The notes under the pieces were generated by a model. It was not told the DNA's origin, did not search any database, and worked only from the letters and a program-made list of their open reading frames with translations. From NCBI GenBank assembly GCA_035623255.1, contig DASPTU010000131.1, positions 1 through 57,390 on the forward strand: a stretch of DNA of 57,390 nt, in the 5' to 3' direction. Below, piece by piece: positions 1 through 8,485 of the stretch (position 1 is its first letter; the number at the start of each line of letters is the position of its first letter). Source of the DNA: JAFAGX01 sp035623255 (GTDB lineage: Bacteria; Acidobacteriota; Terriglobia; Terriglobales; Acidobacteriaceae). Made by a program: the position numbers and the translations under genes.

Positions 1-1
1 A

Positions 2-271
2 TTGCATGGTGTAGAGGCGACTCACGTTGAAAGCGTGCCCGTCAAAGAGGAATTTCAGGGAAAGGTAGTTTGGGAAGGCGTCGTGGAAGTATTTGAACTA
101 ATTGGACACGCGACGGCACACAGAGCTTATGCATGGTCGCACGATACCGACGATCCGCATAATCCGCACCGCCACGTGACGGTGTTGCATCTGCATCCGA
201 TCAAATCAGCACAGGACGCGGTTAGAGCCGCAATCGTACAGGAGTTTAGGAATTTTGAGCCAGCCGAATAA
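2..271 (+). CDS. Small protein of unknown function, possibly 5'-truncated
   Basis: The reading frame is open from a TTG at the very edge of the window, so the true start may lie upstream. It gives about 89 residues, soluble, with a His-rich middle (HNPHRHVTVLHLHP around residues 53-66) and no signal peptide or membrane segment. I do not recognise the family. Its 3' end overlaps the next gene by 17 bases, which suggests the two are co-translated. Because the partner is a ribbon-helix-helix protein, an accessory or toxin-antitoxin-like pair is conceivable, but nothing in this protein resembles a known toxin. Confidence 0.5.
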   Translation: MHGVEATHVESVPVKEEFQGKVVWEGVVEVFELIGHATAHRAYAWSHDTDDPHNPHRHVTVLHLHPIKSAQDAVRAAIVQEFRNFEPAE

Positions 272-443
272 GAAGCGGAAAGTCGGACGCCCGAAACTAC
301 CGAAGGGCGAAGCTAAGGGCCGGATCGTACCTGTGCGTTTTCGCAGCGAGGATTTGAAGGCGATTGAAGCGGCAGCGAAAGAAAAACATCAGTCCGTCTC
401 GGAATGGGTTAGGAGCACGATTCATGCCACTCTCAACCCGTGA
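255..443 (+). CDS. Ribbon-helix-helix (CopG/Arc-like) small DNA-binding protein
   Basis: This 62-residue protein starts at a TTG preceded by GGAG about ten bases upstream. A basic N-terminus (KKRKVGRPKLPKGEAKGR) is followed by a beta strand (RIVPVRFRSEDL) and two helices (AIEAAAKEKHQS, VSEWVRSTIHATL), the order expected of a ribbon-helix-helix fold that binds DNA as a dimer. The overlap with the upstream small gene suggests one transcript. Such proteins serve as antitoxins, plasmid or phage regulators, or autorepressors; the sequence does not decide which. The fold assignment is fairly secure, the role unknown. Confidence 0.6.
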   Translation: MSQPNKKRKVGRPKLPKGEAKGRIVPVRFRSEDLKAIEAAAKEKHQSVSEWVRSTIHATLNP

Positions 444-593
444 AAACTGGCAAATTAGGACACTACCGTCGTGGGGGTTTTGATTTGCCAGACGCTTGGA
501 TATAAGCCGTGAAATGGGCAGGCGCGAAGCGGCGATTCACGGCGAGAGAAGCAGCAGGGTGGACCAGACCTGCTATCCTGAGCCTAATCTCCC

Positions 594-2822
594 ATGAAGG
601 TGATTTACCAGGACCTTCCCGCCGCGGAAACCGGCGGACGAAGGGTGATGGGCCGAGTCCTATTTGGGCTTCTGTTCTTATTGTCTGCGCTGGTGGGCGC
701 GTCTGCGGGCCTGCTTCTGGTGTACTCCACCGACCTGCCGCAAGTGGAGCAGCTTGAACACTACCGTCCCAGCTCGATTACCGAGCTTTACGACGACCAT
801 GGCCAGGTGATTGGTTCATTCGCGCTGCAACGGCGTGTGGTTGCGAACTACAGCGATTTTCCCCGGGTTCTGCGGGAAGCGCTGATTTCCATCGAAGACA
901 AGGAGTTCTACCGGCATTGGGGCATCAACGTGTGGCGGATTGCGGGTGCAGCGTATCGTGACATCGAATCTGGAGGGAAGGTGCAGGGAGCTTCCACGCT
1001 CACTATGCAGCTCGCCCGCAATCTGTTCCTTTCTCCGGACCGGTCGTTCCAGCGCAAGGTCGAGGAAGCGCTACTGGCGATTCAAATCGAGCGACGCTTC
1101 ACAAAAGAGCAGATTTTTACCTTGTATGCCAACCAGATTTTCCTGGGCCACGGCGTTTATGGTTTTGAGGCGGCGTCGGAGTATTACTTCAGCAAGCCCG
1201 CCAAGCAGTTGACGCTGGACGAAGCTGCGCTGCTGGCAGGCCTGCCCAAAGCGCCGGGGCAATACTCACCGATTAATCATCCGGACCGGGCGCTGAAACG
1301 CCGCAACCTGGTGATCAACGCCATGCTGGAGGATGGCAAGATTACGGCCAAGCAGGCGAATGACGGCCGCAATCAGCCTATTCAGCTAAATCTGCAGAAG
1401 GACACGAACTCACTCGCGCCATATTCTGTGGAGGAAATCCGGCGTTATCTCGAGAACAAGTACGGTGCGGACCAAGTTCACCAGAGCGGGCTGCGGGTCT
1501 ACACCACGTTAGATATGGACCTGCAGCGCTCTGCCAACCGCGCTGTGCTCGATGGGTTGGCGGCCTACGAGCGGCGTCATGGATGGAAGGGCCATCTTGA
1601 AAATGTTTTGGCGCAAGGTTCTTCACTTACGGAATATCAACACCCGGACTGGGATGATGAGCCTGAGGCGGGCGGCTACATGCATGCCCTGGTGACTGCC
1701 GTAGTTCCCGGCTCGGCGACGGTGAAGTTCGGCCGATATGTCGGGACTTTGGCACAATCCGATGCGGCGTGGACGCAGAGCAAGCTACAGAACATCCTGA
1801 AAACTGGCGATATCGTTTACGTGAAGATTCTGTCGCTTCCGGCAGAGGGCAAGGCCCGGGCCCAACTGGAGCAGGACTCGGGAGCACAGGCCGGGTTGAT
1901 GGCAATCGACAACGCGACCGGCGGCATCAAGGCGATGGTCGGAGGCCGTGACTTTGAGGAATCGAAGTTCAATCGGGCGACGCAAGCTCTGCGTCAAGTT
2001 GGGTCGTCTTTCAAGCCCTACGTTTACACGGCAGCGATCGATCAAGGCGCTCAACCGAACGACACGGTGGTCGACGCGCCGATAGCGTTTGATACCGCGT
2101 CGGGGCCCTATGTTCCGCACAACTACGATGAAAAGTTTGAAGGCACAATCACGCTGCGGCGGGCACTGGCCCAGTCGCGGAATATTCCGGCATTGAGGTT
2201 GGCCGACAGTTTGGGCATCAAGACTGTGATTGACTACGCACACAGGTTTGGAATCACGTCGAACCTGCCGCCCTACCTTCCTGTCGCACTCGGCGCGGCA
2301 GAAGTGACGCTTTTCGAACAGACTTCGGCGTTCAGTGTTTTTCCCAATGACGGGGTGCGGGTGATTCCACGTTACATCACCAAGGTGACAGATTACGAAG
2401 GCCGTGTGATGGAAGAAGATTATCCTGAGGTAAAAGACGTAATCAGCGCTCGCACAGCCAGGATCATGACATGGATGTTGCGGGAGGTGGTACAGCACGG
2501 AACCGGGATCGCGGCTTCCAGCATGAGGTATCCATTGGCGGGCAAAACAGGGACGACGAACGATTTTACGGACGCATGGTTTATTGGATTTTCGCCGTCG
2601 ATGACCACGGGAGTGTGGATTGGCTTTGACGAAAAGAAGTCGCTGGGAGCGAAGGAAACGGGGGCACATGCGGCGCTCCCGATCTGGATGGATTTTATGA
2701 AGAGCGCGCTGGCGGGCAAGGACCCTGGCGAGTTCCAGCCTGTGCCGGAAATGGCGCCAAGCGTGGTCGCACAAAAAGTGGACACGCCGGACAATGCTCC
2801 GGCAACCGAGGAGACGCACTGA
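594..2822 (+). CDS. mrcA: Class A penicillin-binding protein 1A (bifunctional transglycosylase/transpeptidase)
   Basis: Polymerises and crosslinks peptidoglycan in the periplasm while anchored in the inner membrane. The 742-residue product has one transmembrane segment (about 19-41), then a glycosyltransferase 51 domain with the catalytic glutamate in IEDKEFYRHWG (Glu101), GASTLTMQLARN, the IERRFTKEQIFTLYANQIFLG region and AALLAGLPKAPGQY. The transpeptidase domain carries SSFK (Ser471-Lys474), SRN (528-530) and KTGT (651-654), so both activities look intact. ATG at 594 is used; a GTG at 648 would still keep the membrane anchor. The PASTA gene follows 15 bases later and is probably co-transcribed. 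Confidence 0.95.
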   Translation: MKVIYQDLPAAETGGRRVMGRVLFGLLFLLSALVGASAGLLLVYSTDLPQVEQLEHYRPSSITELYDDHGQVIGSFALQRRVVANYSDFPRVLREALISIEDKEFYRHWGINVWRIAGAAYRDIESGGKVQGASTLTMQLARNLFLSPDRSFQRKVEEALLAIQIERRFTKEQIFTLYANQIFLGHGVYGFEAASEYYFSKPAKQLTLDEAALLAGLPKAPGQYSPINHPDRALKRRNLVINAMLEDGKITAKQANDGRNQPIQLNLQKDTNSLAPYSVEEIRRYLENKYGADQVHQSGLRVYTTLDMDLQRSANRAVLDGLAAYERRHGWKGHLENVLAQGSSLTEYQHPDWDDEPEAGGYMHALVTAVVPGSATVKFGRYVGTLAQSDAAWTQSKLQNILKTGDIVYVKILSLPAEGKARAQLEQDSGAQAGLMAIDNATGGIKAMVGGRDFEESKFNRATQALRQVGSSFKPYVYTAAIDQGAQPNDTVVDAPIAFDTASGPYVPHNYDEKFEGTITLRRALAQSRNIPALRLADSLGIKTVIDYAHRFGITSNLPPYLPVALGAAEVTLFEQTSAFSVFPNDGVRVIPRYITKVTDYEGRVMEEDYPEVKDVISARTARIMTWMLREVVQHGTGIAASSMRYPLAGKTGTTNDFTDAWFIGFSPSMTTGVWIGFDEKKSLGAKETGAHAALPIWMDFMKSALAGKDPGEFQPVPEMAPSVVAQKVDTPDNAPATEETH

Positions 2823-2837
2823 GGAGATGCGCGGCAG

Positions 2838-3593
2838 ATGAGAGCTTTTTTCCGCTTCATATTCCTGGCCCTGGTGCTGATCGTGGTAGCTCTCGTGTCG
2901 GCGCTGACTGCCATGCGTTTCGCGATTCACACACGAGAGGTCGCGGTGCCAGATCTGGTTGACAAGACTCCCGCGGAGGCCCGGCGGATCGCAGAGCTGG
3001 AGGGTTTTCAATTTGAAGTGGAGCGCCAATACTACAGCCCGAAGATCGCGGCGGGGAGAGTGCTCTCGCAATTGCCACCGGCAGGCACCAAGACGCGGCG
3101 GGGGTGGGAGATTCGAGTCGCGGAGAGTCTTGGGCCACAGCGGGTCGAAATCCCAAATTTGATCGGTGAGAGCGAACGGGCGGCGGAGATCAATATCCTT
3201 CGCCGTGGTTTGGACATCGGAACAGTGGCGCAAGTTGAATTGGCTGGGGTTGCCCCCAATCAGATCGTTGCGCAGATTCCCTCGGCGAGCGCGAGCAGCA
3301 TTTCAGCCCCAAAAATCAGCCTGCTTGCGGCGCAGACTCCGGAACCGCAAGCCTTCGTGATGCCCAGCTTTGCCGGACAGCCGCTGAGTGCGGCGACTGC
3401 CGCATTGAAAGATGCGGGCTTGCGAATGGGAAAGGTGACAGTCGCTGCGGCGCCTGCTTCAGCGCCAGGCACTTCTCCTCAAGTTTCGGCCCCAGCTTCC
3501 CAGCCTTCGCCCGCCGACATCATTGTTTCCCAAAATCCTGCCGCAGGCGGCAAGGTGCTTGTGGGATCGGCAGTTGATTTTGAGGTGCGGTGA
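2838..3593 (+). CDS. Membrane-anchored PASTA-domain protein
   Basis: A 251-residue protein with one N-terminal membrane segment (about 5-25) and a periplasmic part made of three PASTA-like repeats (about 34-97, 98-165 and 168-251), recognisable from VPDLVDKTPAEARRIAEL, IPNLIGESERAAEINILRR and MPSFAGQPLSAATAALKDAG. An Ala/Pro/Ser-rich insert (about 203-224) lies in the last repeat. PASTA domains bind peptidoglycan or stem peptides; no kinase or transpeptidase domain is attached. A GAGGAG ribosome site at 2821 decides the start. Being 15 bases after the PBP1A gene, it probably helps position or regulate that synthase (inference). Confidence 0.85.
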   Translation: MRAFFRFIFLALVLIVVALVSALTAMRFAIHTREVAVPDLVDKTPAEARRIAELEGFQFEVERQYYSPKIAAGRVLSQLPPAGTKTRRGWEIRVAESLGPQRVEIPNLIGESERAAEINILRRGLDIGTVAQVELAGVAPNQIVAQIPSASASSISAPKISLLAAQTPEPQAFVMPSFAGQPLSAATAALKDAGLRMGKVTVAAAPASAPGTSPQVSAPASQPSPADIIVSQNPAAGGKVLVGSAVDFEVR

Positions 3594-3605
3594 TACGTTG
3601 GCTGG

Positions 3606-4928
3606 CTAGATTTTCTGGAGAATCGCAGCGAAGAAGCCGTCGCAGGGATGAACACCGGGGATAGTTCGCAGAAGGGGTCCGCGGGTGAGGGAGTCGGGAT
3701 TCTTCCACGTTAGCTCGCCATCAGACTGAAGCTGCTGCAGTCGATCACGGCAATCGAATAGACGGAAGGTGTTGTCCAGTGCCATTTGAACGACGTCTTC
3801 GTTTTCGTCGCTTTCTAAAGAGCAGGTGGAATATACAAGCGTTCCGCCAGAAACGACATGCCGCATTGCCGAACGCAGGATTGCGAGCTGCCGAGTCTGA
3901 AGGTCGGATAAATCTTCCGGTTTGAGCCGCCATTTGATATCGGGATTGCGGGCGAGCGTGCCGGTTCCTGAGCAAGGAACGTCCACGAGTACATGATCAA
4001 AGGCTGACTTTAAGGCGAGGTTGCGGGCATCAGCGGCGATGACGCGCAGGTTTGGCGCAGTCACGAGACTCCGCAATAAACGGGCCCGATGGGGATGCAG
4101 TTCGGCGGCGATGATGAGGGCCGCGGGATTTGCAGCCGCGAGGACACGAGTCTTGCCGCCGGGGGCAGCGCAGCAGTCGAGAATTCGCGAGCCAGCGCCA
4201 AGCAAGAGAGCCACGAGCGCTGACCCTTCATCCTGGATTGCGATTTGATCTCGCAGTTCCACCGGCAACCGGGTAAGGTCACCGCCGGTCAGCCGGTGCG
4301 AGGAGGCCAGGAGACGGCCCGGGGCCAGAGTGACGCCGCGAGTTTCAAGCTTGCCGATCGTCGCAGGGTCGCGAATGGTAAGCGCAGTCTCGGGGACTCG
4401 CTGGTCGTAGTCGCAGATTTGCCTGGCCACATCCAAACCAAATTCCTGGGTCCATCGTTCGACCAGCCATTGTGGGTGCGCAAACGAACTTGCCAATTCC
4501 GAGGCAGTTGAGACACTACCAAGGTGGGCGGTCTGCGGTTTGCTATCGAGCAACTTTCGAAGCAGAGCATTTACAAATGGAGCGGCGGATCGCTTTCGCG
4601 CTCGTTTCACTAGTTCAACGCTCTGGTGAATGGCAGCTCTCTCGGGTATGCGATCGAGAAACATGAGCTGATAGGTACCCAGGCGCAGCGCGGTCAAAAC
4701 TTCTGGATCGAGCCGCGGTAGTTTCAACGAGGAGTGCTTTGCGATCTGCTCATCCAGCAGCGAACGCCAGCGCAACACGCTCATGACCAGTTCGGTTGCA
4801 AGACGATGATCGCTGGGCGAAAGCGTTTCGCAGGCGGGTGCATGAAGCAGATCTGAGGCAAAGGCATCCTGCTGGTCCACTCGCATCAGGATCTCGTAAG
4901 CGGCGGTACGAGCAGGAGAAATGGGCAT
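3606..4928 (-). CDS. rsmB: 16S rRNA (cytosine-967 C5)-methyltransferase
   Basis: Methylates C967 of 16S rRNA with S-adenosylmethionine. The 440-residue protein has an N-terminal NusB-like RNA-binding domain (about 5-140) and a C-terminal Rossmann methyltransferase domain with the AdoMet loop LDCCAAPGGKT and both family cysteines: PCSGTG (Cys319, product release) and STCS (Cys369, nucleophile). It is the last gene of the cluster aroC-def-fmt-rsmB, 51 bases after fmt, and converges on the PASTA gene with a gap of 12 bases. Length and motifs are those of the RsmB/Sun family. Confidence 0.95.
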   Translation of the reverse strand: MPISPARTAAYEILMRVDQQDAFASDLLHAPACETLSPSDHRLATELVMSVLRWRSLLDEQIAKHSSLKLPRLDPEVLTALRLGTYQLMFLDRIPERAAIHQSVELVKRARKRSAAPFVNALLRKLLDSKPQTAHLGSVSTASELASSFAHPQWLVERWTQEFGLDVARQICDYDQRVPETALTIRDPATIGKLETRGVTLAPGRLLASSHRLTGGDLTRLPVELRDQIAIQDEGSALVALLLGAGSRILDCCAAPGGKTRVLAAANPAALIIAAELHPHRARLLRSLVTAPNLRVIAADARNLALKSAFDHVLVDVPCSGTGTLARNPDIKWRLKPEDLSDLQTRQLAILRSAMRHVVSGGTLVYSTCSLESDENEDVVQMALDNTFRLFDCRDRLQQLQSDGELTWKNPDSLTRGPLLRTIPGVHPCDGFFAAILQKI

Positions 4929-4979
4929 ATGAAATACATCTAACCATAGAGAGCACGGAGGGGAAACAGAGGATCGGGC

Positions 4980-5921
4980 TTACCCGAGGCGGTCATGATT
5001 CTTCAGATGATAGCCGTGCATGAAATCGCGGGCACTCATGCGTTTTTTGCCTTCAGGCTGAACGATGAGCAGCTCCAAAGCGGTGCGGTCTCCGCCGCCG
5101 ACCAGCAAGTGGTCGCCCTCGATGAGCAATTCACCGGGAGCAGCGGTCCGGCTATCGATCGGCTTGGCTTGCCAGACACTTAGGTTCTTACCGCGAAACG
5201 TTGTGAACGCTCCCGGCCATGGCTGAAAACCGCGCAGCCGGTTGAAGATGTCATGCGCTGGACGTTGGAAGTCGATCCGGCCGTCTTCTTTCTTGAGAGT
5301 CGGGGCCAAAGTCGCATGGCTGTGGTTTTGAGCGCGAGGACGAACGGTTCCCAGTGAAAGCCCCTGCAGAGTTTCAACCATCAAATCGGCTCCGATAGCA
5401 GCCAGGCGCGGCGAGAGGGTCTGAGCCGTGTCGTCGGGGCCGATGGCGGACTCTTTTTGCAGCAGGATATCGCCGGTGTCGAGGCCGGCATCGATACGCA
5501 TTGTGGTCACGCCTGTCCGAGTTTCGCCGCTCGCAATCGCCCACTGGATGGGGGCCGCGCCACGATATTTCGGCAGCAATGAGGCGTGCAGATTGATATT
5601 GCCGAACCTCGGCAAAGCGATCATCCAGTCAGGAATGAGTCGGCCGTAGCCAACGACGATGATCGCGTCAGGCTGGACCGCTTCCAGCTGGCTGCGGAAT
5701 TCCGCATTATTCTTGATGCGCTCTGGTTGAACAATGGGGAGCAAAAGCTCGATGGCTTTTTGCTTGACTGGAGAAGCTGACACCTCCATTCCGCGGCCGC
5801 GCGGGCGGTCGGGTTGCGTCACAACCAGAAGCAGCGGGTATCCCGACTCATAGAGCTTCTGCAAGGTGGGAACGGCAAATGGGGGCGTGCCGCAGAAGAC
5901 AAGATTGAGTGGTTGACTCAC
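4980..5921 (-). CDS. fmt: Methionyl-tRNA formyltransferase
   Basis: Formylates initiator Met-tRNA with 10-formyl-tetrahydrofolate. The 313-residue protein shows the formyltransferase core with the catalytic Asn110 and His112 in NINLHASLLPKYRGAAPIQ and Asp148 in GLDTGDIL, then the C-terminal tRNA-binding domain from about residue 210 (DGRIDFQRPAHDIFNRLRGFQPWPGA region). The def stop codon lies ten bases upstream, the classical def-fmt pair, so deformylation and formylation enzymes are made together. Family length is normal and no key residue is missing. Confidence 0.96.
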   Translation of the reverse strand: MSQPLNLVFCGTPPFAVPTLQKLYESGYPLLLVVTQPDRPRGRGMEVSASPVKQKAIELLLPIVQPERIKNNAEFRSQLEAVQPDAIIVVGYGRLIPDWMIALPRFGNINLHASLLPKYRGAAPIQWAIASGETRTGVTTMRIDAGLDTGDILLQKESAIGPDDTAQTLSPRLAAIGADLMVETLQGLSLGTVRPRAQNHSHATLAPTLKKEDGRIDFQRPAHDIFNRLRGFQPWPGAFTTFRGKNLSVWQAKPIDSRTAAPGELLIEGDHLLVGGGDRTALELLIVQPEGKKRMSARDFMHGYHLKNHDRLG

Positions 5922-5931
5922 CTTTGAATTT

Positions 5932-6441
5932 CTACCACTCTCCCGCTTTGATCAGCTTACGAATTTTGCGTTTCATCAGGTCACGTTTGAGGGCGCTGAT
6001 GTGGCTGATATACAGCTTGCCATTCAGATGGTCGGTTTCGTGGAGAAAAGCGCGCGCGAGCAGATCCTCGCCGGTTTTTTCGTACCATTTGCCATTGACG
6101 TCCTGGGCACGAATTGTCACTTTGCGCGCGCGGCACACCGGCTCGCGAAACTCGGGGATGCTCAGGCAGCCTTCCGGTTGCGTGTGCTTGCCTTCAATGT
6201 GGATGATTTCGGGATTGACGAGCACCAGCCTGGCATTGGGGTCCTCCTTGAAAGTGACGTCGATTACGGCAAGACGCTTGGAGATACCAATCTGGGGCGC
6301 AGCGAGCCCGACGCCACGGGCCTCGTACATAGACTCGAACATGTCTTCTACAAGTTTCTTCAAGTCATCATCGAAGGCGGTAACAGGTTCGGCGGGCTTT
6401 TCTAAAACTGGGTTCCCAAACTTAACGATGGAATAGATCAT
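5932..6441 (-). CDS. def: Peptide deformylase
   Basis: Removes the formyl group from the N-terminal methionine of nascent proteins using a bound divalent metal. All three family motifs are present in the 169 residues: GVGLAAPQIG (43-52), EGCLSIP with metal ligand Cys92, and HETDHLNG with metal ligands His134 and His138 and catalytic Glu135. The C-terminal helix is basic (KRDLMKRKIRKLIKAGEW), as in type 1 enzymes. It sits between aroC (30-base gap) and fmt (10-base gap) on the minus strand, consistent with one operon. Confidence 0.96.
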   Translation of the reverse strand: MIYSIVKFGNPVLEKPAEPVTAFDDDLKKLVEDMFESMYEARGVGLAAPQIGISKRLAVIDVTFKEDPNARLVLVNPEIIHIEGKHTQPEGCLSIPEFREPVCRARKVTIRAQDVNGKWYEKTGEDLLARAFLHETDHLNGKLYISHISALKRDLMKRKIRKLIKAGEW

Positions 6442-6471
6442 TGATAGTGGTCAGTAGCGAGTCGCTAACAG

Positions 6472-7644
6472 CTAGAAATTTTTCAATTGTTCTAAATAGC
6501 CTTTGAAGTTACGCATGGTCTCGGCGATGGAATCTCCGCCGAACTTATCGAGCGCGCAAACGGCCAAGGTCAGGGCCACCATGGCTTCGCCGCCGACACC
6601 GGCAGCCGGAACGACGCAAACATCCGAACGCTCATAAGCTGCTTTCACCGGTTGTCGGGTGGAAAAATCCACTGACTGCAAGGGACGGCGAAGGGTAGAA
6701 ATCGGTTTGAGGTAGCCCCGGACACGGATCTCCTCACCATTGGAAACGCCCCCTTCGATTCCCCCGGCATTGTTCCGAGTCCGTGTGAATCCGGCAAAAC
6801 TGCGCGACTTCTCATACCCTATTTCATCATGTACCTCAGAGCCAGAGGAAGCTGCGGCATTGATTCCCGCACCGATCTCCACCGCTTTTACCGCCTGCAA
6901 GGACATCACGGCAGCAGCAAGGCGCGCATCCAGCCGCTCATCCCATTGAGCGTAGGTGCCGAGTCCGGGAGGCACGTGGGCGGCGACTACCTCGAATACA
7001 CCGCCCACCGAGTCGCCGGTTTTCAGGGCTCGATCCACTTCTTCCTTCATTTGCTGTTCTGTGACGGCGTCAGCGCAGTTAAGGAGAATGTCTTTTTGTT
7101 TTCGCAACGCGCTGATCTGCTCCCACGGAACATCCTTCTCGACGGCAACGGAGCCGACAGCAATCACATGACTAAGCACTTCGATCCCAAGTTCGCGGAG
7201 GAACAGCTTGGCGAGAGCTCCAATGGCCACCCGAGCGGCAGATTCGCGGGCGGAAGCGCGTTCCAGTACATAGCGGGCTTCTGTAAAGTTATATTTCAAA
7301 GCTCCGGCAAGATCAGCATGCCCAGGGCGTGGCGAGGCGACACGTTTATGTTTGCCGGGATCTCCCTCGTCGATGGGAAGCGACTCCTGCCAATTCTTCC
7401 AATCCTTATTTTCCAGCACCACCGCGATAGGTGACCCGATTGTCATTCCGTGCCGTACACCAGAAATAATGTGGGCGGTGTCGTGCTCGATCTTCATCCG
7501 GCCGCCACGGCCATAGCCCTGCTGCCGCCGCCAGAGCTCGTGGTCCAGAAAACTCTTGTCGACTTTCAGTCCTGCTGGCAACCCGGAAAGAAAAGCAACA
7601 ATGGCCTCGCCGTGAGATTCTCCAGCAGTGAAGTAACGCAGCAT
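6472..7644 (-). CDS. aroC: Chorismate synthase
   Basis: Catalyses the last common step of aromatic amino acid synthesis, 5-enolpyruvylshikimate 3-phosphate to chorismate, with reduced FMN. The open frame runs further upstream, but MLRYFTAGESHGEAIVAFLSG is the conserved N-terminus, so the ATG at 7644 is chosen, giving 390 residues. Further family segments are GRGGRMKIEHD, SPRPGHADLAGALKY, ERASARESAARVA and the C-terminal GVSNGEEIRVRGYLKPISTL. It is the first gene of the minus-strand run aroC-def-fmt-rsmB and is divergent from the response regulator gene at 7802. Confidence 0.95.
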   Translation of the reverse strand: MLRYFTAGESHGEAIVAFLSGLPAGLKVDKSFLDHELWRRQQGYGRGGRMKIEHDTAHIISGVRHGMTIGSPIAVVLENKDWKNWQESLPIDEGDPGKHKRVASPRPGHADLAGALKYNFTEARYVLERASARESAARVAIGALAKLFLRELGIEVLSHVIAVGSVAVEKDVPWEQISALRKQKDILLNCADAVTEQQMKEEVDRALKTGDSVGGVFEVVAAHVPPGLGTYAQWDERLDARLAAAVMSLQAVKAVEIGAGINAAASSGSEVHDEIGYEKSRSFAGFTRTRNNAGGIEGGVSNGEEIRVRGYLKPISTLRRPLQSVDFSTRQPVKAAYERSDVCVVPAAGVGGEAMVALTLAVCALDKFGGDSIAETMRNFKGYLEQLKNF

Positions 7645-7801
7645 TGCTGTGGATTGTACCTGATGAACTGGGCAACCCCGAAGCAGAGCAGACATCCAAT
7701 CGCCAGGCCGGCTTCTCAAGGGTTTGGAGAAGAAGGCGCGACAGGCAAGGAACACCACGATCAGACACGACAGCCGAACCTGGCAAGACTGGGATTCACA
7801 A

Positions 7802-8464
7802 ATGGCAATCCGGTGCATCATCGTTGATGACCACGCGTTGTTTCGCGAAGGCCTACGCCGCGTGCTCGAAGGCGAAGCGGATCTCCAGGTTGTCGGCGAG
7901 GCAAGCGATGCCGCCCAAGGCATCGAACAAGTACGCAAGCTAAAGCCGGATGTCGTGCTCATGGACGTCGGCATGCCGGGTGTATCCAGCTTTGAAGTCG
8001 CCCGGCAGATTCAAAGTGAGAATCCGAGCACGCGGCTGATTTTTCTGACGACGCATGAGGATGAAGAGTACCTGCTGCAATGCCTTGACGTGGGAGCGTC
8101 AGGGTACATTCAGAAGGATGCTCCAGCGTCGCGATTGATCGTCGCCGTGAAGGATGTCTACCAAGGTCGAAAATATTTGAGCCCGCAAGTGCTTGGAAAG
8201 CTCGTGGACGATTTCCGGTCGCGCTCTCAAGGACAGCGGGGACAAAGCCGGGGCACGAAACTGACTCCGCGCGAACGCGAAGTGGTCAAGATGATTGCCG
8301 AAGGGAATTCAGTCAAACAAATTGCGTCGCTTCTAGGGTTGAGTGTCAAGACGGTGGAAGCTCACAAGTTCAACCTGATGCGAAAGCTTGACATTCACAA
8401 CAAGGCCCAACTGGTAACTTATGCAATCCAGCAAAAAATTGTGAAGCTGCCGGCAGGAGCGTAG
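7802..8464 (+). CDS. NarL/FixJ-family response regulator
   Basis: A two-component transcription regulator of 220 residues. The receiver domain (about 3-120) begins IRCIIVDDHALFREGLRR, with the acidic pair in VDD, the phospho-acceptor Asp55 in VVLMDVGMPG, the conserved Thr in FLTTHEDEEY and Lys in IQKDAPASR. A linker leads to a LuxR-type helix-turn-helix (TPREREVVKMIAEGNSVKQI, then LGLSVKTVEAHKFNLMRKL). The ATG at 7802 is taken because the receiver fold starts there; upstream in-frame codons look non-native. No histidine kinase is adjacent, so its signal is unknown. It converges on tdh. Confidence 0.9.
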   Translation: MAIRCIIVDDHALFREGLRRVLEGEADLQVVGEASDAAQGIEQVRKLKPDVVLMDVGMPGVSSFEVARQIQSENPSTRLIFLTTHEDEEYLLQCLDVGASGYIQKDAPASRLIVAVKDVYQGRKYLSPQVLGKLVDDFRSRSQGQRGQSRGTKLTPREREVVKMIAEGNSVKQIASLLGLSVKTVEAHKFNLMRKLDIHNKAQLVTYAIQQKIVKLPAGA

Positions 8465-8485
8465 CAGGTCCGGCTCCGGACAAAG

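Noticed and set aside
509..757. Plus-strand 82-codon frame overlapping the PBP1A start
   Set aside because: Out-of-frame overlap with the PBP1A N-terminus, no ribosome site, no recognisable features.
1785..3233. Minus-strand open frame of 482 codons across the PBP1A and PASTA genes
   Set aside because: Antisense to two well-supported genes, Arg/His/Cys-rich composition typical of shadow frames, no homology recognised.
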